64,000 nt of DNA from Azospirillum picis (GTDB taxonomy: Bacteria; Pseudomonadota; Alphaproteobacteria; Azospirillales; Azospirillaceae). A program made the translations under genes and the position numbers. Of the stretch, positions 9,586-18,117 are shown piece by piece. Within the stretch, counting starts at the first letter, position 1. Each line of letters begins with the position of its first letter. The DNA lies in assembly GCF_017876115.1 (NCBI RefSeq), contig NZ_JAGINO010000004.1, positions 1-64,000 on the forward strand, in the 5' to 3' direction. The notes beneath the pieces are model-generated. The model was given only the letters and a program-made list of their open reading frames with translations, did no database searches and was not told where the DNA came from.

Positions 9586-9664
9586 TCATCGTCCCCGCCG
9601 TCCGGCCGCGCCGGTTGGAACCGATGACGGCCGTATCCGGCCCCTCTTCGCGATATCGCTTTCT

Positions 9665-9707
9665 CGATGCGCCGCCCGGCCTGCCGCCGGGCGGCGCATC
9701 GATTTTT
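9665..9707 (+). terminator. Strong intrinsic terminator between convergent AraC genes
   Basis: A perfect 15-bp stem (CGATGCGCCGCCCGG, 9665-9679, with its complement at 9687-9701) closes a 7-base loop and is followed by ATTTTT. It ends the plus-strand AraC gene and, since the stem is symmetric, could partly block read-through from the converging minus-strand regulator. Confidence 0.8.
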
Positions 9708-9720
9708 GCCGCTCCCGGTC

Positions 9721-10740
9721 CTATGCGCCGTCCAAATTCCTGTCCTTCGTCTCGCCGTTCGGGGCGGGAGCCGCGTGAACCCGGAACGCGCCTGGACTTT
9801 GGTCGGTCCATTTACGGAACGCGCGGTGGAACGCGCTTGGTTCCGCGAAACCGAGGTCGGCGGAGATCTCCCCGACCGTCCGTCCGCTGTTCATCAGCCA
9901 ATCAAGGGCAAGCGCACGGCGGATCTCGTCCTTGATGCCGCGGAAGGACTGCGTCTCCTCCTGAAGGCGCCGCCGGAGCGCGGCAGCAGGCATGCGCAAC
10001 CGGCGGGCCATCTCCGCCAAGTCCGGCCAATGCGCAGGCGGCGTGCGGCGCAGATGCTCCCTCACCTTGGACGTCAGGCCGTGATCATAGCGATAACGGA
10101 CCAGGATGTTGGCCGGCGCCGCCCTCAGGAACCTCTTCAGCATCGGTTCCGTCCGCAGGAGCGGAAGGGTGAGGTAGGCTGCATCGAAGGTGAGCCGGCT
10201 GACCGGTTGCGCGAAATGCACCGGCGCACCGAAGAACAGGCGGTAGTCGGCCTCCCGGTCCGGTGCAGTGCAGCGGAAGTCGATCCGCTGCACGGGGATC
10301 CGCCGGCCGACCAGCCAGCAGGCGAGGCCGTGCAGGATGATCCAGTAGGTGCGGTAAGTGAAGGCCGGGTGCGCCGGCCCATCCTCCATCAGGCGGATCT
10401 CGGCCATTCCATCCACACGCTCCAGCAGGCCCCGCGGCTCCTCCAGCGTCACGCTCAGAAAGCGGAGCGCGCGTCTCAGCGCCTGTTCCAGTGTGGTCGC
10501 ATGCAGCACGCAATGGCACAGCAAGGTGAAGCCGCCGGGCCGCAGGGGGCGGCGGCCGAGGCCGAGGAACTCGTCCTCCAAGGCATTGGCGATGGCAATC
10601 CATAGGGCCCCGTACCGCTCGGCTGACACCGCATCGGTGACGACCGGAGGCAAGCCGGCGGAGGCCAGCAACGGTTCCGTCGCCAAGCCGTGGCGGCGCA
10701 CCACGTCCAGCGCCTCCTCCACGAAGCCGGTCGAGATCAT
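9721..10740 (-). CDS. AraC-family transcriptional regulator (arabinose-binding-domain type)
   Basis: 339 residues with the architecture of OruR/ArgR-like AraC regulators: a long N-terminal ligand domain starting MISTGFVEEALDVVRRHGL (about 10-200), then a C-terminal AraC DNA-binding domain (about 225-325) with LAEMARRLRMPAAALRRRLQ and EISADLGFAEPSAFHRAFRKW. The frame is open 54 codons further upstream, but the ATG at 10740 is where similarity to this family begins. It is transcribed divergently from the SDR-thiolase-acyl-CoA dehydrogenase operon (172 bases between starts), making it the obvious candidate regulator of that operon. Confidence 0.83.
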   Translation of the reverse strand: MISTGFVEEALDVVRRHGLATEPLLASAGLPPVVTDAVSAERYGALWIAIANALEDEFLGLGRRPLRPGGFTLLCHCVLHATTLEQALRRALRFLSVTLEEPRGLLERVDGMAEIRLMEDGPAHPAFTYRTYWIILHGLACWLVGRRIPVQRIDFRCTAPDREADYRLFFGAPVHFAQPVSRLTFDAAYLTLPLLRTEPMLKRFLRAAPANILVRYRYDHGLTSKVREHLRRTPPAHWPDLAEMARRLRMPAAALRRRLQEETQSFRGIKDEIRRALALDWLMNSGRTVGEISADLGFAEPSAFHRAFRKWTDQSPGAFRVHAAPAPNGETKDRNLDGA

Positions 10741-10912
10741 CTTTCGTTCCAAGCGAAATCTCCGGTATGGCAGAATCGAAGGCCGATTTTCGTTCCTGGG
10801 GTCATCGCCTCCCGATCCGCTTTCCGCAAAATAGCCCTCGCCTCGGTCGGCCGCCTTCTCAATAGGCCGAGCGGGGAAACCAGGGCTGTGGCGGCAGGGC
10901 ACGGGAGGAACA

Positions 10913-11680
10913 ATGCGGATCGATCAGCGTGTCTTCATCATTACCGGCGGAGGATCCGGCCTGGGCGCGGCGGTCGCCCGCCATTTCGTCAAGCACGGCG
11001 CGCGCGTGATCCTGGCGGACATCAACGAGGCTGGAGGCATCGCCCTGGCTGCCGAGTTGGGCGGCAATGCGCGTTTCGTCGCGACCGACGTCACGCGCGA
11101 AGCCGATGGCATGAACGCCGTTCAGGCGGCGCGCGACAGCTTCGGCCATCTGCATGGGCTGGTCAACTGCGCCGGGATCGCGCCCGGCGAAAAACTGCTC
11201 GGCCGCACTGGTCCGCACCGGCTGGAAAGCTTTGCAAGAGCGGTCGGCGTCAACCTGATCGGCACGTTCAACATGCTGCGGCTGGCGGCGGACGCAATTG
11301 CGACGGAGGAGCCGGGAGAAGACGGGGAACGGGGGGTGATCGTCAACACCGCCTCCATTGCCGCCTATGACGGACAGATCGGGCAGGCGGCCTATGCGGC
11401 CTCCAAGGGGGGCGTCGCGGCCCTGACGCTTCCGGCAGCCCGCGAACTGGCCCGCACCGGCATTCGGGTGGTCGCCATCGCACCCGGCCTCTTCGCCACG
11501 CCGATGATGGCGGGCCTTCCCCCGGCGGTTCAGGATTCGCTCGGGCAGAGCGTGCCGTTCCCGGCCCGTCTCGGCCATCCGGAGGAATACGCGGAACTCG
11601 TCCGGCACATCTGCGAGAACCGCATGCTGAACGGCGAAGTGATCCGCCTCGACGGCGCATTGCGCATGGCGCCCTGCTGA
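10913..11680 (+). CDS. SDR dehydrogenase, 3-hydroxy(-2-methyl)acyl-CoA dehydrogenase type
   Basis: 255 residues resembling the HSD17B10 / 3-hydroxyacyl-CoA dehydrogenase type 2 branch of the SDR family. Visible are the cofactor motif [10 protein letters not shown] (about 11-20), the NCAG motif, and the catalytic Ser plus YAASKGG (Tyr and Lys), with [10 protein letters not shown] and the family ending [13 protein letters not shown]. These enzymes oxidise 3-hydroxyacyl-CoA, including 2-methyl-3-hydroxybutyryl-CoA of isoleucine breakdown, using NAD+. GGGAGG lies just before the ATG. It is the first gene of a three-gene operon with a thiolase and an acyl-CoA dehydrogenase; the three could perform three of the four steps of a beta-oxidation cycle. 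No enoyl-CoA hydratase is present here. Confidence 0.85.
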   Translation: MRIDQRVFIITGGGSGLGAAVARHFVKHGARVILADINEAGGIALAAELGGNARFVATDVTREADGMNAVQAARDSFGHLHGLVNCAGIAPGEKLLGRTGPHRLESFARAVGVNLIGTFNMLRLAADAIATEEPGEDGERGVIVNTASIAAYDGQIGQAAYAASKGGVAALTLPAARELARTGIRVVAIAPGLFATPMMAGLPPAVQDSLGQSVPFPARLGHPEEYAELVRHICENRMLNGEVIRLDGALRMAPC

Positions 11681-11707
11681 ACCCTGCCTGACCCGGAGCA
11701 CAAAGAG

Positions 11708-12892
11708 ATGAGCATTCAGGATCCCGTCGTCATCGTCGGCGGCGCCCGCACGCCGATGGGCGGCTTCCAGGGAGATTTCAAGGATGTCGCCGCGACGGCG
11801 CTGGGCGCCGCCGCGGTCCGGGCGGCGTTGGATCGCGCCGGCCTGCCGGCCGAGGCGGTCGAGGAAACCATCTTCGGCTGTGTCCTGCCTGCCGGTCAGG
11901 GGCAGGCTCCCGCCCGTCAGGCGGCGGTCGGCGCCGGCGTTCCGTATGCGGCCGGGGCCACCACCATCAGCAAGATGTGCGGGTCGGGGATGAAGGCCGC
12001 CATGCTGGCGCACGACCTGATCCTTGCCGGCAGCGCCGGCATCGTGGTCGCCGGCGGCATGGAGAGCATGACCAATGCGCCCTATCTGCTGGATCGTGCC
12101 CGCGGCGGCTATCGGATGGGACATGGCCGGCTTCTGGATCACATGTTCCACGATGGCCTGGAGGACGCCTACGACCAGGGGCGGCTGATGGGAAGCTTCG
12201 CGGAAGACTGCGCGCAGGCCTATGGCTTCACCCGCGAGGCCCAGGATTCCTACGCCCTCGCGTCCTTGACGCGGGCGCGGACCGCGACGGCCGACGGCAG
12301 CTTCGCGGCGGAGATCGTGCCGGTCGTCGCCGGCCGAAGCGGGCGGACCTTCGACCGCGACGAACAGCCGGCGAAGGCCAACCTCGACAAGATCCCGCTG
12401 CTGAAGCCGGCCTTCCGGGCCGATGGTACGGTCACTGCCGCGAATTCCAGCTCGATCTCCGACGGGGCGGCGGCCCTGGTGCTGATGCGGCGGTCGGAGG
12501 CGGAACGTCGTGGGTTGAGGCCGCTTGCCGCGCTCGTCGGCCATGCGACCCACGCCCAGGCGCCGGCCCAGTTCCCGACGGCACCGATCGGTGCCTTGCG
12601 CAAGCTCAGCGAGCGCACAGGCTGGGCGTTGGGCGACGTCGACCTGTTCGAAATCAACGAAGCCTTCGCCGTGGTGCCGATGGCGGCCATGCGGGACCTC
12701 GACCTGCCGCACGACAAGGTCAACCCGCATGGCGGCGCCTGCGCGCTCGGCCATCCGATCGGCGCCTCGGGCGCGCGGGTCATGGTGACTTTGATCGCCG
12801 CGATGGAAAAGCACCGGCTGCGCCGTGGCATGGCCACCCTGTGCATCGGCGGCGGAGAAGCGACCGCCGTTGCCATCGAACGTCTGGATTGA
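11708..12892 (+). CDS. Thiolase (acetyl-CoA C-acyltransferase)
   Basis: 394 residues, a full-length thiolase. The nucleophilic cysteine is C91 in KMCGSGMKA. The NEAFA motif follows near 318, the catalytic histidine is H349 in GGACALGHPIGASG, and the second catalytic cysteine is C379 in LCIGGGEA. The enzyme splits 3-ketoacyl-CoA with CoA to acetyl-CoA and a shortened acyl-CoA; the reverse condensation is also possible. It lies 28 bases after the SDR gene, so the likely substrate is the 3-ketoacyl-CoA that the SDR makes, for example 2-methylacetoacetyl-CoA. Family membership is certain; chain-length preference is not. Confidence 0.9.
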   Translation: MSIQDPVVIVGGARTPMGGFQGDFKDVAATALGAAAVRAALDRAGLPAEAVEETIFGCVLPAGQGQAPARQAAVGAGVPYAAGATTISKMCGSGMKAAMLAHDLILAGSAGIVVAGGMESMTNAPYLLDRARGGYRMGHGRLLDHMFHDGLEDAYDQGRLMGSFAEDCAQAYGFTREAQDSYALASLTRARTATADGSFAAEIVPVVAGRSGRTFDRDEQPAKANLDKIPLLKPAFRADGTVTAANSSSISDGAAALVLMRRSEAERRGLRPLAALVGHATHAQAPAQFPTAPIGALRKLSERTGWALGDVDLFEINEAFAVVPMAAMRDLDLPHDKVNPHGGACALGHPIGASGARVMVTLIAAMEKHRLRRGMATLCIGGGEATAVAIERLD

Positions 12893-12905
12893 AGGGAAGC
12901 GCCTT

Positions 12906-14033
12906 ATGCTACTGACGGAAACACAGAGCCAACTGCGCGACGCCGCCCGCAGCTTTGCGCGCGATCGGCTGGCACCGGGGGCTGCGGCGCGCGATGCCGG
13001 CCGGACCTTTCCACGCGAACAGCTCCGCGAGATGGGCGAACTCGGCTTTCTCGGTATGCTGGTGCCGGAGGCTTATGGCGGCGCCGATGCCGGCATCGTC
13101 AGCTACGCCATGGTGCTGGAGGAAATCGCCGCCGCCGACGGCGCCTGTTCGACCATCCTCAGCGTCCATAGCTCGGTCGCCTGCATGCCGATCGTCAAAT
13201 TCGGCAATACCGAGCAGAAGGAGCGCTTCTTGCCGAAGCTGGCGAGCGGCGCATGGATCGGCGGCTTCGCGTTGACCGAACCACAGGCCGGATCGGACGC
13301 CTCGAACCTGAAGACCCGCGCCCGCCGCGACGGCGACCATTATGTGATCAACGGTGCCAAGCAATTCATAACGTCGGGCCGGAACGGCCAGATGATGATC
13401 GTCTTCGCGGTGAGCGATTCGGCGGCGGGAAAGAAAGGCATCTCCGCCTTCATCGTGCCCACCGACACTCCCGGCTATGAGGTCGTCCGGATCGAGGAGA
13501 AGTTGGGACAGCACGCGTCCGATACCTGCCAACTCGCTTTCAACGATCTGCGGATCCCCGCGGCGTTTCGATTGGGGGAGGAGGGCGAAGGATACCGGAT
13601 CGCTCTCTCCAATCTGGAAGGCGGGCGCATCGGCATCGCCGCGCAGGCCGTCGGCATGGCCCAAGCCGCTTTCGCGGCGGCCCTTTCCTACGCCCGCGAC
13701 CGCGTCGCGTTCGGAAAGCCGATCCTGGAGCATCAGGCGGTCGCCTTCCGGCTTGCCGACATGGCCACGAGGATTGAGGCCGCCCGTCACCTTCTACTGA
13801 ATGCGGCCGCGCTGCGGGAGGCCGGTTTGCCATGCCTGAAGGAGGCTTCCATGGCGAAGCTGTTCGCGTCCGAAATCGCCGAACAAGTATGTTCGGCGGG
13901 CATCCAGATCCTTGGCGGATATGGGTATCTGGCCGACTTCCCCTTGGAGCGCATTTACCGCGATGTGCGCGTCTGCCAGATCTATGAAGGAACCAGCGAT
14001 ATCCAACGCATGGTGATCAGCCGCGCGCTGTGA
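12906..14033 (+). CDS. Acyl-CoA dehydrogenase, short/branched-chain type
   Basis: 375 residues, typical length for the soluble FAD acyl-CoA dehydrogenases. Visible motifs: FALTEPQAGSDASNL (FAD and substrate contact, about 120-135), QFITSGRNGQ, and the catalytic glutamate E361 in QIYEGTSDIQRM. The glutamate position near the C-terminus is that of short-chain and short/branched-chain enzymes rather than isovaleryl-CoA dehydrogenase. It oxidises acyl-CoA to trans-2-enoyl-CoA and passes electrons to ETF. The start at 12906 has GAAGGGAAG a few bases upstream and sits 13 bases after the thiolase stop, so the gene is translated as part of the same operon. Confidence 0.9.
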   Translation: MLLTETQSQLRDAARSFARDRLAPGAAARDAGRTFPREQLREMGELGFLGMLVPEAYGGADAGIVSYAMVLEEIAAADGACSTILSVHSSVACMPIVKFGNTEQKERFLPKLASGAWIGGFALTEPQAGSDASNLKTRARRDGDHYVINGAKQFITSGRNGQMMIVFAVSDSAAGKKGISAFIVPTDTPGYEVVRIEEKLGQHASDTCQLAFNDLRIPAAFRLGEEGEGYRIALSNLEGGRIGIAAQAVGMAQAAFAAALSYARDRVAFGKPILEHQAVAFRLADMATRIEAARHLLLNAAALREAGLPCLKEASMAKLFASEIAEQVCSAGIQILGGYGYLADFPLERIYRDVRVCQIYEGTSDIQRMVISRAL

Positions 14034-14149
14034 GGACACGGCAAACAGCTCACCTTTCCCGATTTTGGACGCCGCTCTCCGACTGCGGTTGCGAACGGCC
14101 TGATGCTGTCAACTTCGCGGTCGGTTGATGCACGGAGGGTTTGAACATC
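14034..14149. other. Intergenic, nothing recognised
   Basis: Short non-coding spacer between the acyl-CoA dehydrogenase and the IS6-type remnant. No clear terminator hairpin or gene was seen. Confidence 0.3.
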
Positions 14150-14462
14150 CCCCTTGTTCACTGGATCGGGCAGTCCGGGCAAGGCCGGTCGCCTCGCGCC
14201 AGATTGTGAACGCGCGAGCGCGGGCAGCGCGATGCTCGGAGGCGGAGATCAGGTGGCGGCGCTTGAGCCTGTTGGCGAACTACCGTCCGAAGCTCAGGCC
14301 CCACTCCCGGATCGCCTCGTCTTAGACCTTGATGCCGAGCGCCGCCAGGATCAGCTCGACCTCCCGCAGGCTCAGACTGAAGCATTGGTACAGCCATACG
14401 GCCTCGTTGATGATCTCGGCCGGGAAGCGGAAGCCGCCGTAGGGGGTCGGGGCGTGCTCGTG
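14150..14462 (-). pseudogene. IS6-family transposase remnant with in-frame stops
   Basis: On the minus strand one frame reads TPYGGFRFPAEIINEAVWL, then CFSLSLREVELILAALG, DEAIREWGLSFGR and FANRLKRR. This is the N-terminal zinc-ribbon/HTH region of IS6-family transposases. Two stops interrupt it (codons at 14322-14324 and 14280-14282) and similarity fades before the DDE catalytic core, so it is a dead fragment of roughly 300 bases. Confidence 0.75.
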
Positions 14463-14616
14463 TCCGCGAACACGCCACGAGAGTCCCGCTCCCGCCAACC
14501 TGACGGCACCCTGATGCAGCTTTGGCCGTTCCGTTCACCTCTGTGCGGCATGGTGCGGCGGGGCGCTCCCTTCGGCGGCACTTCCCATCGGCGGTGGCGG
14601 CGCCCATCTTCAAGCC

Positions 14617-14790
14617 ATGCGCACGATACTCCTGATGCTTGCCGCCTGCCTCCTCGTCGCGGGCTGCGTCAACCCCTCGGGCTCCGACACCGCGGAGCCC
14701 ATCCCCAGCACGTCATATCAGAGCGGCTACGGCATTCGGCCGTACGGACCACAGTCTGCTGCCGACAGCCAGCTCGATTGGGGATGGTGA
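14617..14790 (+). CDS. Small lipoprotein, 57 residues
   Basis: The sequence begins MRTILLMLAACLLVAGCVN, a compact signal peptide with a lipobox (LVAGC) whose cysteine, C17, would be lipidated after signal peptidase II cleavage. The 40-residue mature part is polar and contains SYQSGYGIRPYGPQ, with no recognised domain. The gene stands alone between an IS6 remnant and the IclR regulator. It resembles the small envelope lipoproteins of alphaproteobacteria, which often have no assigned role. There is no strong ribosome site directly upstream, so expression is plausible rather than certain. Confidence 0.55.
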   Translation: MRTILLMLAACLLVAGCVNPSGSDTAEPIPSTSYQSGYGIRPYGPQSAADSQLDWGW

Positions 14791-14900
14791 CGGCCGGCTA
14801 CCCCCCTGTGCTGACTTGTCCGGTTTCTCCAGGTTCGCCTCTGCGGCGTGCACCACCCGATGACGCATTCGGCCCCCGACGGTTCGCCGTGACCTGTCCG

Positions 14901-15755
14901 CTACAGCGTCTTCAGCGATGAGACGGCGAAGGCGGCCTGCTTGATCTGCGGGCCGAACCTCGCGAGGGCATCGTCCAAGGTCCAGCGGCTGGACGGCACG
15001 GACAGGTTGATGGCCCCGATGGCCTGACCGTTCGCGCCGATGATGGCGCAGGCAAGGCTCAGGTCGTCCGGGAAATACTCTTCGATTGTGTAGGCGATGC
15101 CCGTCGTCCGGCAGCTTTCGACGGCGCGGAGGATGGTGTCGGTGTCCGTCACCGTCTTGTCCGTGTAGGCGTGGAGGTGCGAGGCGTCCAGAATCCGTTC
15201 CTGCTGCTCGCGCGGATAGGTCGACATGATCGCCCGCCCGGAGGAGGAGCAGTGCATCGGGATGACCGTGCCCACGGACATGTAGGCGACGATGTGGCTC
15301 ATGCTCTGGAAGCGGGACACATAGATGACGTTGCTTCCATAGGGTTCCGCCAGATTGACGGTCTCCCCCGTCTCCTTGTTCAAATTGTGCAGGTAGGGGT
15401 TGGCGAAATCGACAAGCATGTTGTTGCCGATGTAGTTGAAGCCGATTTCCAGAACCTTGGGTGACAGCTTGTACTTGCGCGTCTTCGGGTCTTTCGTCAG
15501 GTAACCCAGCGACTCCAGCGTGAAGGTGCAGCGCTGGGCCGAGCTTTTCGTCATCCCGGTGAGTTCGGCCAACTCGACCAGGCTGAGCCCGTTCCGCTGG
15601 TTCCGGAACTTGGCAAGCATATCCAGGCCCTTCGCCAGCGAATTGTTGAACAGCGGCGAGTTGACCTCGTCGTCTTTCGATACGGCGTCAAGGCCTTGAT
15701 CGCCGGCCCGGCTTCCGCGCCCATCCAGGCGCGGCTTCGACGCTTGCCCATCCAT
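14901..15755 (-). CDS. IclR-family transcriptional regulator
   Basis: 284 residues. An N-terminal winged helix (about 35-95; LVELAELTGMTKSSAQRCTFTLESLG) is followed by an IclR effector domain with NLAEPYGSNVIYVSR, SSSGRAIMS and AGAI-type core segments, ending near residue 280. The ATG at 15755 is chosen over a start 32 codons upstream because a GAGGAG ribosome site lies 6 bases before it. The gene is divergent from hyuA, with tandem palindromes between them, so it very likely controls the hydantoinase operon and itself. The inducer is probably the hydantoin-type substrate or a product, which is inference. Confidence 0.87.
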   Translation of the reverse strand: MDGQASKPRLDGRGSRAGDQGLDAVSKDDEVNSPLFNNSLAKGLDMLAKFRNQRNGLSLVELAELTGMTKSSAQRCTFTLESLGYLTKDPKTRKYKLSPKVLEIGFNYIGNNMLVDFANPYLHNLNKETGETVNLAEPYGSNVIYVSRFQSMSHIVAYMSVGTVIPMHCSSSGRAIMSTYPREQQERILDASHLHAYTDKTVTDTDTILRAVESCRTTGIAYTIEEYFPDDLSLACAIIGANGQAIGAINLSVPSSRWTLDDALARFGPQIKQAAFAVSSLKTL

Positions 15756-15858
15756 GAAACGCTCCTCGAGTTGCGTCGCCAGCCGAAATCCTTCGTGTCC
15801 GGAAACCTCGGCGACACGCGTGCCCTTTGGTCCCCAGGCCTCCTTGCGCAACCCTACC

Positions 15859-15947
15859 GATCGATTATCGATAAGTAAAGCGCCACAGAAGTATCGATTA
15901 TCGATATTTAAAACCTGCTTTACGATACGGAAATATCGATGTTACGA
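15859..15947. promoter_or_regulatory. Tandem TATCGAT-type operators between iclR and hyuA
   Basis: Two near-identical palindromes carry the core TCGATTATCGA at 15861-15871 and 15894-15904, 33 bases apart. The second extends to TATCGATTATCGATA (15892-15906). A third, weaker copy (TATCGATGTTACGAT) starts at 15934, with its core 42 bases after the second. The spacings are close to whole helical turns, so bound regulators would lie on one face of the DNA. The block is A/T rich and lies between the divergent iclR and hyuA starts. Confidence 0.7.
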
Positions 15948-16056
15948 TGGTTCACACAATGAATGGCGTGTCGACCGGTCGATCATCGTGGTCCCGGTCA
16001 AAACCAAGCGCGCGCCGCTCAGTGACAGGCAGACATGAGACGCAATCGGAGGCATT

Positions 16057-18117
16057 GTGAGACGGAACATTGAAATCGGCGTCGATACCGGCGGCACCTT
16101 CACCGACGTCGTGTGCCATGAGCCGGGGCAGCCGCTCCGCGTTGTCAAGATTCCGAGCACGCCGAAGGATCCCAGCGAGGCGGTCTTGGCGGCCCTGCCG
16201 CACATGCAGCGTGAATGGGGAATCCAACCGGACCGCATCGCCCGCTTCATCCACGGCACGACGGTGGCGACCAACGCGGTTCTGGAGCGCAAGGGCGCCA
16301 GGATCGGTCTTCTGACCACCGCCGGCTTCTCCGACGTCATCGAGATCGGGCGCCAGCTTCGCCACGACACCTACGGCATCGCGCTGACACCGGAAACTCC
16401 CATCTTCCTGGCGCCGGGGCGCCAGCGCCGCGAGATCGACGAACGCATCGGCGCCAAGGGCGAGGTCGTCCGTCCCCTCGACCCGCAGCAGGTCCGCGCA
16501 GCCATCGTCGATCTGGTGGACTCCGAAAGGATCGAGGGGCTTGCGGTCTGTTTTCTCTTCTCCTTCCTGAACGATGCCCATGAGCGTGAGGTCGCGGCCA
16601 TCGCCCGCGAACTCTATCCGGATCTTCCGGTCTCGCTCTCCAGCGACGTCAACCCGGCCTTCCGCGAATATGAGCGGACCGTCGTCACGGCGTTCGACGC
16701 CTACATCAAGCCGGTTATCAACGGCTATCTCACGCGCCTGGAAAACAACCTGAAGGCGGCCGGCGTCACGGCTCCGCTGCAGATCATGCAGTCCCGGGGC
16801 GGCGTCGCGGCGGCCGAGATCGCCCGGATGCGGCCGGTAAACCTGTTCCTGTCCGGTCCCGCCGGCGGCGTGATCGGCGGCCGGATGGCCGGCGTTTCGG
16901 TCGATTGCGAGAACCTGATCACCGTGGACGTCGGCGGGACGAGTTCCGACATCGCGCTGATCAGCCGCGGCAAGCCGATCCTGCGGGCCGAAGGGCTGAT
17001 CGACGGTTTCCCCGTGCGCACCGGCATGGTGGACGTCAACGCCATCGGTGCCGGCGGCGGCAGCATCGCCTGGATCGACGGCGGCGGTGGCCTGCGGGTC
17101 GGTCCGGAATCCGCCGGTTCCGATCCCGGGCCCGCCTGTTACGGCCGGGGTGGCGTGCGCGCGACGGTGACCGACGCCTCCATCGTCCTTGGCTATCTCA
17201 ACCCCGACTATTTCGCCGGCGGACGGCTGAAGCTCGATCCCGGCAAGGCCGCCGAGGTCATCGAGCGCACCATCGCCCGGCCTCTGGGACTGAGCGTCGA
17301 AGAGGCCGCGGCGGGCATCCACAAGGTGGTGAACGCCCAGATGTCCGAAGGCATCCGGCTGGTGTCCATCAAGCAGGGGCTCGATCCGCGCAACTTCGTC
17401 CTGGTTCCGCTCGGTGGCGCCGGTGCGCTGCACGCCACGGCGCTGGCGCAGGATCTCGGCATCGACCGGATCATCGTCCCCCAGCATCCGGGCGTCCTGG
17501 CCGCCATCGGCCATCTGTGCGCGCCGGTGGAGCATGCCGCATCGGTCGCCATCCAGAAGCGGCTGGACGACCTCTCGGTCGAGGAGGTCGCGCAGGCCCT
17601 GTCCGGTCTCGACCGGCGCTGCGCCGACCTGATGAGCCACGAGGGCGATCTGCCCCATCCGCCGTCCGTCCGCTACACCGCCGATGTCTGCTACGTCGGT
17701 CAGTCCCACCACATCGAAGTGCCGCTGCATCCGGGGGCCGGCTGCTTCGACCGGCTCCGCGGCGACTTCCTGGAACTGCACGACCGTATCTTCGGCTATG
17801 CGACGGCGGGAGCGCTGAAGATCGCGAATGTCCACGCCATTCACGAAGCCAAGACCGACAGCGACCTGATCTTCGCCGCGGCCCGCGACGGTGCTGCGAC
17901 TGCAGGCGCGATCCGGCGCGTCCGGTTCGCCACGACGGGCGAGGCCGTGGACACCCCGATCTACCAAAGGACGGCGTTGGCCCCGGGCGCGAAAATCCAT
18001 GGTCCGGCGATCGTCGAGCAGGCCGACACCACGACCGTCATCGATCGCGGATGGACCGCCCGGGTCATCCAGGGCGGGGTCCTGTCGATCGAGCGCAACG
18101 CAGGAGCAGACGCATGA
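16057..18117 (+). CDS. hyuA: N-methylhydantoinase A / 5-oxoprolinase family, subunit A
   Basis: 686 residues, full length for HyuA. The N-terminal nucleotide-binding motif GVDTGGTFTDVV (about 7-18) is followed by FIHGTTVATNAVLERKG, the actin-like-fold segment VDVGGTSSDIAL (near 290), and GAGGGSIAWID. Family members use ATP to hydrolyse cyclic amides such as N-methylhydantoin, hydantoin or 5-oxoproline together with subunit B. The start is a GTG with GGAGG 6 bases upstream. The stop overlaps the start of hyuB (ATGA), the usual coupling of these two subunits. Relatives also act on caprolactam or acetone, so the substrate is inferred, mainly from the amine oxidase downstream. Confidence 0.88.
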   Translation: MRRNIEIGVDTGGTFTDVVCHEPGQPLRVVKIPSTPKDPSEAVLAALPHMQREWGIQPDRIARFIHGTTVATNAVLERKGARIGLLTTAGFSDVIEIGRQLRHDTYGIALTPETPIFLAPGRQRREIDERIGAKGEVVRPLDPQQVRAAIVDLVDSERIEGLAVCFLFSFLNDAHEREVAAIARELYPDLPVSLSSDVNPAFREYERTVVTAFDAYIKPVINGYLTRLENNLKAAGVTAPLQIMQSRGGVAAAEIARMRPVNLFLSGPAGGVIGGRMAGVSVDCENLITVDVGGTSSDIALISRGKPILRAEGLIDGFPVRTGMVDVNAIGAGGGSIAWIDGGGGLRVGPESAGSDPGPACYGRGGVRATVTDASIVLGYLNPDYFAGGRLKLDPGKAAEVIERTIARPLGLSVEEAAAGIHKVVNAQMSEGIRLVSIKQGLDPRNFVLVPLGGAGALHATALAQDLGIDRIIVPQHPGVLAAIGHLCAPVEHAASVAIQKRLDDLSVEEVAQALSGLDRRCADLMSHEGDLPHPPSVRYTADVCYVGQSHHIEVPLHPGAGCFDRLRGDFLELHDRIFGYATAGALKIANVHAIHEAKTDSDLIFAAARDGAATAGAIRRVRFATTGEAVDTPIYQRTALAPGAKIHGPAIVEQADTTTVIDRGWTARVIQGGVLSIERNAGADA

